In this document: positions 1 to 5,634 of the stretch, piece after piece
Layout of the letters: every line of letters begins with the position of its first letter
Numbering within the stretch: position 1 is the stretch's first letter
Assembly: GCA_030668025.1 (NCBI GenBank)
Contig: DAOUUT010000216.1
Coordinates: forward strand, 1 to 6,434
Length of the DNA: 6,434 bases
Direction of reading: 5' to 3'
From: Promethearchaeota archaeon
GTDB lineage: Archaea > Asgardarchaeota > Lokiarchaeia > Sigynarchaeales > SOKP01
Notes under the pieces: generated by a model
The model's database searches: none
Told to the model about the DNA's origin: nothing
Seen by the model: the letters and a program-made list of their open reading frames with translations, nothing else
Position numbers and translations under genes: made by a program

Positions 1-64
1 AAATATTTAAGTTTTGAGCAATTTTCAAGATTAATATCGTAAAATTTCAATAATTGAGCACAAA
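1..64 (+). other. Leader of the ribosomal operon, possible tail of an upstream gene
   Basis: This is the sequence before eL18. One plus-strand frame is open from base 1 to a TAA at 40-42, giving the 13-residue tail KYLSFEQFSRLIS. It could be the C-terminus of an upstream gene; its 22-base gap to eL18 would match the 24-base gap between eL18 and uL13. In many archaea the gene before eL18 encodes RNA polymerase subunit D, but these few residues are not enough to recognise it. AT-rich stretches at 1-10 and 31-45 could equally be promoter elements. No convincing ribosome binding site precedes the eL18 ATG. Confidence 0.25.
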
Positions 65-421
65 ATGAGTCATCGTATAAGCGGCCCTTCAAATTATTAC
101 GTAAGAAGTTTAATTAGAAATTTATGGAAAACAAGACGACGGGTGTGGAGAATGGTCTCAAAAAAGCTTTCCGGACCTCGAAGCAATAGAATAGAAGCAA
201 ACATCTACCGAATTAATAAAAAAACTAAAGAAAACGATGTTATAGTAGTTCCAGGTAAGGTATTGGCACTTGGTGATTTAGACCATAAATTAACTATTGC
301 GTGTTTGGATTGTTCTAAAACTGCTCGGAAAAAAATTGAAATTTCAGGGAGCAAACTCTTGTCAATTGAAGAATTGCTTGAACAAAATCCTGAAGGAAAA
401 GAAGTAAAGGTATTTTACTGA
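65..421 (+). CDS. rpl18e: Large-subunit ribosomal protein eL18 (L18e)
   Basis: This 118-residue basic protein belongs to the 50S subunit and binds 23S rRNA. The family occurs in archaea and eukaryotes and not in bacteria, so it is the main pointer to an archaeal source. Its length is normal for archaeal members. The N-terminal third is rich in Arg and Lys (RSLIRNLWKTRRRVWR, residues 14-29). The hallmark core follows: VVPGKVLALGDLDHKLTIAC at 61-80, including the family's V-P-G-K-V-L and the D-H-K turn, then the SKTARKKI helix at 84-91. The ATG at 65 puts the SHRISGPSN segment where family members begin. The stop is TGA, so TGA is not reassigned here. It is the first complete gene of a tight eL18-uL13-uS9 run, the standard archaeal order, and is presumably co-transcribed with both. 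Nothing in it looks abnormal. Confidence 0.95.
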   Translation: MSHRISGPSNYYVRSLIRNLWKTRRRVWRMVSKKLSGPRSNRIEANIYRINKKTKENDVIVVPGKVLALGDLDHKLTIACLDCSKTARKKIEISGSKLLSIEELLEQNPEGKEVKVFY

Positions 422-445
422 TAATTAAAAACGAGAAAGATTTAA

Positions 446-916
446 ATGCAAGAGTATCTGTTAATAGACGCGAAAAACAAGATTTTAGGAAGGTTTTGTA
501 GTCAGGTAGCTAAGAAAGCGCTATTAGGTGACCGAATTGTTATAATTAATGCTAAAGAAGCAATAATTAGTGGTAATAAACAAAATATTCATGAAAAATA
601 TTTATCTAAGCTCAATATAAGCACCGCTACAAACCCTAGAAGAGGGCCCTTCTGGCCAAGGCGACCTGATACTTTTATGAGAAATATAATTAAAAAAATG
701 CTTCCTACAAAGAAAATCAGAGGTAAAGACGCTCTTAAAAGGGTTCATGTATATATCGGAGCTATTCCACACCGCTTCCAGGACAGATATCAAAAGTTAA
801 TTTCTATAGAAATACCTAATGCAGATAAGCAAAGACTCTCGTACTATAACAAATTTATTACTTTAGAAAACCTTTGCTCTCGAATTGGATGGAAAAATGC
901 ACAAATTGAGGCTTAA
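446..916 (+). CDS. rpl13: Large-subunit ribosomal protein uL13
   Basis: This 156-residue protein is the universal 50S protein L13, an early-assembly protein that binds 23S rRNA. Visible signatures are the N-terminal IDAKNKILGR (7-16), the strand and loop INAKEAIISG (34-43), and the block GPFWPRRPDTFMRNIIKKML (67-86) followed by RGKDALKRVHVYIGAIP (92-108). The direct run from GP-x-RRP into a RG-x-x-AL-x-R segment is the archaeal/eukaryotic form of the family. The C-terminal extension from about 113 is also of archaeal type and length. The ATG at 446 is the sensible start because the conserved block begins six residues later; a weak GAGAAAG purine stretch precedes it. It lies 24 bases after eL18 and 5 bases before uS9, so coupled translation with uS9 is likely. 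Confidence 0.95.
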   Translation: MQEYLLIDAKNKILGRFCSQVAKKALLGDRIVIINAKEAIISGNKQNIHEKYLSKLNISTATNPRRGPFWPRRPDTFMRNIIKKMLPTKKIRGKDALKRVHVYIGAIPHRFQDRYQKLISIEIPNADKQRLSYYNKFITLENLCSRIGWKNAQIEA

Positions 917-921
917 ATACT

Positions 922-1338
922 ATGTCTGAAAAAACAAAAATAGTTCAATCTTCGGGTAAAAGAAAAACGGCGATTGCTCGTGCCGTATTAAAATATCCTG
1001 CGAAAGGACAGATTAAAATTAACAATGTCCCTTTAAAAAATTATGAACCGGATATTGGTAGGATGAGAATTCAAGAAGTTTTCGAAGTTATCGATCATCC
1101 CAAATTAGAGAAATGTGATATCACTATAAGCGTAAAAGGTGGTGGGACAATGGGTCAAACAGATGCCGTCCGTATTGCCATTGCTAAATCCATAAATAAA
1201 TTTATTGGAACAAAAACTATTGAAAAAACCTTTAGAGAGTATGACGAGTCTTTACTTTCAGGGGATTCGAGGAGAACCGAACCAAAGCATTTTGGTGGAA
1301 AGAAAGCTCGCGCTCGAAGGCAAAAATCATTTAGATAA
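922..1338 (+). CDS. rps9: Small-subunit ribosomal protein uS9
   Basis: This 138-residue protein is the universal 30S protein S9. Its C-terminal tail is known to reach toward the anticodon of P-site tRNA. Diagnostic segments are SGKRKTAIARA (11-21), VKGGGTMGQTDAVRIAIAKS (71-90) and the C-terminal run SGDSRRTEPKHFGGKKARAR (113-132) ending in RQKSFR. That ending is the archaeal/eukaryotic tail pattern, here with Phe where Tyr is more usual. Length is normal. The ATG at 922 sits 5 bases after the uL13 stop, with a GAGG motif at 907-910 inside the end of uL13 that could serve as its ribosome binding site. In many archaea RNA polymerase subunit N follows this gene in the same operon. Here the operon instead meets the convergent aroA gene after 20 bases. 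Confidence 0.96.
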   Translation: MSEKTKIVQSSGKRKTAIARAVLKYPAKGQIKINNVPLKNYEPDIGRMRIQEVFEVIDHPKLEKCDITISVKGGGTMGQTDAVRIAIAKSINKFIGTKTIEKTFREYDESLLSGDSRRTEPKHFGGKKARARRQKSFR

Positions 1339-1394
1339 GTTACAGTTCGCTTTACAATTTATTTTAATTCTACTTTTGCTCCTAATTTTTTAAT
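1339..1394 (+). terminator. Possible T-rich termination zone of the ribosomal operon
   Basis: After the uS9 stop the plus strand becomes T-rich (TTTACAATTTATTTTAATTC from 1351 and a T6 run near 1387-1392), extending into the 3' end of the convergent aroA gene. Archaeal RNA polymerase can terminate at T-tracts without a strong hairpin, and I see no stem-loop here. The assignment is inference from base composition and from the convergent gene arrangement. Confidence 0.3.
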
Positions 1395-2681
1395 ATCTTC
1401 AATAAAATTTGGATAAGAATCCTTCACAATTTCAATATCCCCTATCTGAGAAAAGCCTTCAGCATATAAACACGCAACGGTAAACGCCATAGCAACCCTG
1501 TGATCGTTTTCGTGATTTATGTTAGCGCCTTTTAAGTTATCACAATGATATATAGTAAGTTTATCTTCTTTTTCATCTACTACAACTCCCATTTTTCCTA
1601 ATTCTCTAGCAATTATTAATATCCTATCGCTTTCTTTATCTCTTAGACTTGAAGCATTATATAATTCAGTCTTACCGTTAGCAAATGCGCCAATAATGGA
1701 TAATATCGGGAATAAGTCGGGATTTTCGCGGATATCAATCTCCAAACCATTTAATGGATATTTTTTTATATTACCATTTACAGTAATAGAATTTTTATCT
1801 CGATTAACTTCGATATTTGCTCCCATCTCTTGTAAAATCTTAATTATTTTTTGATCCCCTTGAGGTTTGTCAAAATTAAGATTGGTTATAATGATCTTAG
1901 AGTCTTCTGGTGAAAGTATAGCCGCAGCTGTAATAAAAGAAATAGAAGAAAAATCACCAGGTATTTCGTAAGTTTGGGGTCTATAATTCTGCCCACATGT
2001 GATTATGTATTTACCAACTTTCAGTTCGTCTAAACTTTCTTGAATGTTAATTCCAAATGAGTTTAAAACATCTAAAGTTATAGTTATATATGGATAGGAA
2101 ATAAGAGGAGATGTAATTTCAACTTTAATATAATCAATTTTTTTACAAATTAACAATGGGCATACCATCAAAAGAGCTGAAACAAACTGAGAACTAACAT
2201 CTCCTTGAATTTCTATTGTACTACATTTTTCACTTTTTCGCTTGATAGTTAATGTTTCTTCAGTTAAGTCATAGCTACCGCCAATATTTTCCAAAGCTTT
2301 TAGTAATGGAAGAATTGGTCTCTTTCTTTTAATAAATTCACCCGAAAAAGAAAGTCCCTCTTCAATCGTCATAGCTAACGCGCTAAATATCCTGATAGAA
2401 GTGCCTGAATTTTTGCAGTCGAATAAAGGACTAATTTGTTTAATTAAACCTTCATATCTCTTAACTAGGTATGTATCCTTTGATACTTTCATAATTCTAT
2501 GGCCCAAAGACTTTAAAAAATCTATAGTAACCTTAACATCACCAGAAGTTAAAGGGTTTTTAATTATTGATACGCCTTCAGCAAGGCTCGCAGCTATAAA
2601 AGCACGATGTGAATAGCTTTTAGAAGGTGGCGCAATAATTTCACCTTGAAGTCTCGTTGTAGGGGATATTCGAAGTTTCAT
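1359..2681 (-). CDS. aroA: 3-phosphoshikimate 1-carboxyvinyltransferase (EPSP synthase)
   Basis: This 440-residue enzyme joins shikimate 3-phosphate and phosphoenolpyruvate to give 5-enolpyruvylshikimate 3-phosphate, the sixth shikimate-pathway step. Both halves of the two-domain fold are present. Matches to known active-site residues, by recalled alignment to E. coli AroA, are PPSKSYSHRA (18-27; Lys21, Ser22, Arg26), NSGTSIR (91-97), Arg121-Pro122, SSQ (163-165), the catalytic-type Asp322 in ENPDLFP, RDKESDR (347-353), NDHR (392-395) and Lys420 before DSYPNF. All expected charged residues appear intact, so the enzyme should be active. Where E. coli has Pro after the NAGTAMR motif this protein has Ile98; I believe archaeal enzymes vary here. 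The ATG at 2681 places the first conserved strand at the usual distance. No clear SD motif precedes it. It is divergent to aroC, the next pathway gene, and convergent to uS9 (20-base gap). Confidence 0.95.
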   Translation of the reverse strand: MKLRISPTTRLQGEIIAPPSKSYSHRAFIAASLAEGVSIIKNPLTSGDVKVTIDFLKSLGHRIMKVSKDTYLVKRYEGLIKQISPLFDCKNSGTSIRIFSALAMTIEEGLSFSGEFIKRKRPILPLLKALENIGGSYDLTEETLTIKRKSEKCSTIEIQGDVSSQFVSALLMVCPLLICKKIDYIKVEITSPLISYPYITITLDVLNSFGINIQESLDELKVGKYIITCGQNYRPQTYEIPGDFSSISFITAAAILSPEDSKIIITNLNFDKPQGDQKIIKILQEMGANIEVNRDKNSITVNGNIKKYPLNGLEIDIRENPDLFPILSIIGAFANGKTELYNASSLRDKESDRILIIARELGKMGVVVDEKEDKLTIYHCDNLKGANINHENDHRVAMAFTVACLYAEGFSQIGDIEIVKDSYPNFIEDIKKLGAKVELK

Positions 2682-2866
2682 TTGGGATATTTCAACATTT
2701 AAAACTATTAGTTATTAAATAAAAATAAAAGAAAACCTCGATTATAACTTTATTTTTTTATATCTTAGAATTACGATGGAGAAAGATTCATAAAAAATAA
2801 TAAGTGAAAACTACTCTTAATATATTAATTATATCATATAATTGATTGTATCCTTTAATAGATGAG
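2682..2866. promoter_or_regulatory. Divergent aroA/aroC control region
   Basis: This stretch between the oppositely directed aroA and aroC starts must hold promoters for both genes. For aroA, read on the minus strand, two TATA-like stretches are visible: GATATAAAAAAATAAAGT (complement of about 2747-2764) and the A/T run complementary to 2711-2730. The second lies closer to the ATG and would give a short leader. For aroC the TATA-like sequence overlaps the palindrome at 2827-2843. The rest is AT-rich and holds no gene that I can support; a five-codon frame at 2776-2793 is too short to mean anything. All promoter positions are inferred from composition. Confidence 0.5.
2827..2843. promoter_or_regulatory. 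Perfect 17-base palindrome before aroC, possible operator or TATA element
   Basis: AATTATATCATATAATT is a perfect inverted repeat of two 8-base arms around a central C at 2835. It ends 23 bases before the ATG at 2867. TATA-like sequence lies within it, so a bound dimeric regulator would block or recruit the transcription machinery. If the TATA element is here, transcription would start around 2860-2866, next to the ATG at 2867. An operator is plausible, but every base except the centre is A or T, so a chance origin in AT-rich DNA is a real alternative. Confidence 0.35.
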
Positions 2867-3985
2867 ATGATAAAATTGGGAGATAACACATTTGGAAAAA
2901 TTTTTAAAATCACTTCGTTTGGAGAAAGTCATGGTATGTTAGTAGGTGTTATTATTGATGGAGCGCCTGCGGGGTTAGATTTTGATTTAGATGTTATACA
3001 AAGAGAATTAGATAAAAGAAGACCTGGACAATCTCATTTAACTACATCACGAGCAGAACTAGACAAAGCCGAAGTTTTATCGGGAATCTTTAATGATAAA
3101 ACAACAGGAGCTCCAATTTGTCTAATAGTCAAAAATGAGGATGTGGATTCGTCAAAATATGAGCAATTTAAAGAAGTGCTTAGACCGTCTCAAGTGGATT
3201 ATGTTCTTTCGCAGAAATTTGGTGATTTCGCCGATCATCGCGGTTCTGGAAGATTTTCAGGAAGAATTACAGCAGGATTCGTAATGGCAGGAGCACTTGC
3301 TAAACAAATCTTAAATAAGGTTAATATTTCAGTCTTTGCGTATACAAAGAGTATTGGGAAAATTGAAGATTCAATAAATTATAATATTAAAGATATCAAC
3401 GATTTTATCCAGAAAAGAGAAATTTCACCTATAAGAGCAATAAATCCAGATTTATCAAAAAAAATGGAACATGAAATTGAAGTAGTTCAAAAAGCTAACG
3501 ATTCGATCGGAGGAACTATTAGTTGTATAATTAGTAACTTTCCTGTTGGAATTGGTGGACCTATTTTCAATAGTCTTGAATCTAATATTAGCAAAGCTAT
3601 TTTTTCAATACCCGCAATAAAAGGAATTGAGTTTGGCGCTGGGTTTAAGGCTGCAAAAATGAAAGGGTCTGAGCATAACGACCCATGGACTATAAAAGAG
3701 GGGAAAATTAGAACCTCGAAAAATGATTCTGGTGGAATTATAGGAGGGATATCTACAGGGATGCCAATTAAATTCACTGTTGCAGTCAAACCAACGCCTT
3801 CTATAGGATTAGTTCAAAAAACAGTTAATGTCAAAACAATGAAAGAAGAGGAAATTAAAATAGAAGGGCGTCATGATCCGTGTGTTGTCCCAAGAGCGGT
3901 TGTAGTTGTTGAGTCTATGGCAGCTATAGTTCTATTAGATTATCTTTTAATTGAAGGAAAAATCCCTTCAGTGTTAAAAACCTAA
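2867..3985 (+). CDS. aroC: Chorismate synthase
   Basis: From the ATG at 2867 this is a 372-residue enzyme that eliminates phosphate from 5-enolpyruvylshikimate 3-phosphate to form chorismate, using reduced FMN. Family signatures are NTFGKIFKITSFGESHG (7-23, catalytic-type His22), RRPGQS (51-56), GRFSGRITAGFVMAGALA (128-145) and EGRHDPCVVPRAVVVVES (333-350). The oddity is RPSQVDYV (106-113): the family normally has His where this has Gln109 (CAA at 3191-3193), the His106 of the Neurospora enzyme that acts near FMN. The rest of the frame is intact, so I call it a functional gene with a substituted residue. The frame also extends up to a TTG at 2846 and has a TTG at 2876. I prefer 2867 because family members begin just before N-T-F-G, and because a TATA-like element about 27 bases or more upstream fits a near-leaderless message. 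No NADPH-dependent flavin-reductase domain is evident, so reduced flavin must come from elsewhere. Confidence 0.93.
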   Translation: MIKLGDNTFGKIFKITSFGESHGMLVGVIIDGAPAGLDFDLDVIQRELDKRRPGQSHLTTSRAELDKAEVLSGIFNDKTTGAPICLIVKNEDVDSSKYEQFKEVLRPSQVDYVLSQKFGDFADHRGSGRFSGRITAGFVMAGALAKQILNKVNISVFAYTKSIGKIEDSINYNIKDINDFIQKREISPIRAINPDLSKKMEHEIEVVQKANDSIGGTISCIISNFPVGIGGPIFNSLESNISKAIFSIPAIKGIEFGAGFKAAKMKGSEHNDPWTIKEGKIRTSKNDSGGIIGGISTGMPIKFTVAVKPTPSIGLVQKTVNVKTMKEEEIKIEGRHDPCVVPRAVVVVESMAAIVLLDYLLIEGKIPSVLKT

Positions 3986-4128
3986 ATATATTTATTTTTT
4001 AAAAGAGCTTAGATTTCCTTATAGACGTTATAACTATCACGTAATAATTAAAAATGTTCTTAAATTTTTAAAAATATCTTACAATATTTATTCAAACAAT
4101 TTATAATAAAAAAGGGAGAGTAAAAATA
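3986..4128 (+). promoter_or_regulatory. Spacer: aroC terminator T-tract, then promoter and SD site of the oxidoreductase
   Basis: Directly after the aroC stop is a T-rich stretch ending in a T6 run at 3995-4000, a plausible archaeal terminator without a clear hairpin. Further on lie AT-rich, TATA-like segments (about 4060-4078 and TTTATAATAAAA near 4100-4111). A purine-rich GGGAGAG at 4114-4120 stands 8 bases before the ATG at 4129 and is the best SD motif in the window. The combination suggests that the oxidoreductase gene has its own promoter and is translated from a leadered message. I see no small gene or RNA here. Confidence 0.5.
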
Positions 4129-5586
4129 ATGAAGGAAGCAAAAGAAACTTTAACAGCAATTTTGCTTGGTGCCGGTAATAGAGGGATGACTGCATATGGG
4201 GAATATGCATTAAAATATCCAGAAAAATTGAAATTTGTAGCCGTTGCTGAACCTATTAAGATCAGAAGAGAAAAATTTGCCCAGCTTCATGAAATTCCGC
4301 CTAATAAATGTTTTATAAGTTGGGAGGATTTATTACAAGAAGAAAAATTAGCTGAAACTGCCTTTATTTGCACACAGGATCAAATGCACATTAAACCAAC
4401 AATCAAAGCTTTAGAAATAGGGTACAACGTTCTATTAGAAAAACCTATGGCTCATACTTTAGAAGGCTGTATCGAAATTGTCAAAAAAGTTGAGGAGACT
4501 GGTAGAATACTAGGAATTAGCCATGTTTTAAGATATACAAATTTCTTTTCGACTATTAAGGATACTATTCAAAAAGGTTTATTGGGAAATCTTGTAAACA
4601 TTTCACATCGAGAAAATGTAAGTTGGTATCATATGGCGCACAGTTTTGTTAGAGGAAACTGGAGGAATGTAAGAACATCATCCCCTATGATACTGGCAAA
4701 ATGCTGTCACGATCTTGATTTGTTATTTTGGATGGTTGGTGCTTTACCAAAAAAATTAAGTTCGTTTGGAAGTCTAATACATTTTAATTCAGCCAATGCA
4801 CCTAAGAATGCTCCAGAATATTGCGTAGAAGGATGTCCTATAGAAAATACTTGTTTGTATTACGCTCCAAGAATATATATTGATATAATTCCGATAATTC
4901 AAATATTAGAAAAAAGTGAGAAAAAAGGATTGAGATTTCTCGCTAATCTGAGAAAAAATCATATACAATTCTTTACTGGACTGAGTAAATTAGTTAAACT
5001 TTCACAGCGATTGAGATATTATAGGGAATGGCCCGTGGAACCTCTTTATTCCGGTCTTCCTGAAGAAAGTACCGAAGATTACTCTGATGAAACGAAATTG
5101 AAAATTCTAAAAACGAGCCCTTACGGTAGGTGCGTCTATAAATGCGATAACGATGTAGTTGACCATCAGGTTGTTAATATCGAATTTGAAAATAAAGTTA
5201 CAGTTAATTTAACAATGCATGGATTTAGTGAACGGGAGGGGCGTACATTAAGGATTGACGGGACTAAAGCTACACTAATTGGACAATTCGCCGATGCGGG
5301 GCAGAAAATTACCTTATTCGATCATTTTTCAGGTACTGAAAAAGTAATTTTTTCTCAACAGCTCACTCTTGATTATTCTGGTCACGGCGGTGGCGATTTC
5401 TCATTAATCGATGCGTTTTTAGAAAATTTAGTTAGTAAGAGCAAATCCCAACCATTAACAAACGCAAACGAAACTTTAGAAAGTCATCTCATGGCATTTG
5501 CTGCTGACGAATCTCGTTTAAAAGGAAAAGTTATTGAGATGCGAGAGTTCCGTATAAAAGCACAAAAACACAAAAATTTTAATTAA
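4129..5586 (+). CDS. Gfo/Idh/MocA-family NAD(P)-dependent oxidoreductase with cysteine cluster
   Basis: This 485-residue protein is a probable NAD(P)-dependent dehydrogenase, most likely acting on a sugar or sugar derivative; the substrate cannot be told. The N-terminal Rossmann fold shows GAGNRG (14-19), the acidic residue AEP at 40-42 after strand two, and the family's EKP motif (104-106, Lys105). In the C-terminal domain, CCHDLDLL (192-199) carries the His194/Asp pair that usually lines the active site. A cysteine pattern follows: Cys232-x3-Cys236-x5-Cys242, then Cys335-x3-Cys339 in SPYGRCVYKCDNDVVDHQVV (330-349). These segments match a subfamily common in bacteria, with GHGGGD (418-423) and ESHLMAFAAD (451-460) near the end. 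Metal binding by the cysteines is possible but unproven. Residues about 253-298 seem to be an extra segment. The SD site GGGAGAG supports the ATG at 4129. No neighbour hints at its pathway. Confidence 0.85.
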   Translation: MKEAKETLTAILLGAGNRGMTAYGEYALKYPEKLKFVAVAEPIKIRREKFAQLHEIPPNKCFISWEDLLQEEKLAETAFICTQDQMHIKPTIKALEIGYNVLLEKPMAHTLEGCIEIVKKVEETGRILGISHVLRYTNFFSTIKDTIQKGLLGNLVNISHRENVSWYHMAHSFVRGNWRNVRTSSPMILAKCCHDLDLLFWMVGALPKKLSSFGSLIHFNSANAPKNAPEYCVEGCPIENTCLYYAPRIYIDIIPIIQILEKSEKKGLRFLANLRKNHIQFFTGLSKLVKLSQRLRYYREWPVEPLYSGLPEESTEDYSDETKLKILKTSPYGRCVYKCDNDVVDHQVVNIEFENKVTVNLTMHGFSEREGRTLRIDGTKATLIGQFADAGQKITLFDHFSGTEKVIFSQQLTLDYSGHGGGDFSLIDAFLENLVSKSKSQPLTNANETLESHLMAFAADESRLKGKVIEMREFRIKAQKHKNFN

Positions 5587-5634
5587 TTTAAGTTTATAAG
5601 ATACATATAGCCAAAAAAAAACGAATTGTTTATA
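5587..5634 (+). promoter_or_regulatory. Possible promoter of the small helical-protein gene
   Basis: After the oxidoreductase stop comes TTTAAGTTTATAAG, a TATA-like stretch at about 5588-5600, followed by a run of nine A (5613-5621). Counting roughly 27 bases on from the TATA centre puts a start of transcription near 5620-5625, giving a very short leader before the ATG at 5635. No SD motif is visible. Read-through from the oxidoreductase gene is an equally simple source of transcript. Confidence 0.3.

Noticed and set aside
14..60. Direct repeat TTGAGCA at 14-20 and 54-60 before eL18
   Set aside because: It is seven bases of low complexity in an AT-rich leader, expected by chance and with no symmetrical arrangement.
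602..793. Open frame of 63 codons on the minus strand inside the uL13 gene
   Set aside because: It lies entirely within a clearly conserved ribosomal gene and its translation resembles no protein; it is a shadow frame.
1205..1393. Open frame of 62 codons on the plus strand spanning the end of uS9 and the end of aroA
   Set aside because: It is out of frame with uS9, ends in a run of Leu and Ile caused by T-rich DNA, and overlaps two well-supported genes.
2401..2616. Open frame of 71 codons antisense to aroA
   Set aside because: It is fully inside aroA's conserved N-terminal coding region, with no start signal or recognisable product.
2776..2793. Five-codon frame ATG GAG AAA GAT TCA TAA in the aroA/aroC spacer, considered as a leader peptide
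   Set aside because: It has no Trp, Phe or Tyr codons and no terminator/antiterminator structure that I can see, and it is short enough to be chance.
3487..3789. Open frame of 100 codons antisense to aroC
   Set aside because: It is a Pro/Ile-rich translation typical of the reverse complement of Gly- and Asn-rich coding DNA, and the opposite strand encodes well-conserved AroC sequence.
4028..4035. Eight-base palindrome GTTATAAC in the aroC/oxidoreductase spacer
   Set aside because: It is too short and AT-rich to distinguish from chance, and no second copy was seen nearby.
5613..5621. Run of nine A before the small helical-protein gene, considered as a phase-variable tract
   Set aside because: It lies outside coding sequence and such runs are expected in DNA this AT-rich; no regulatory role can be argued.
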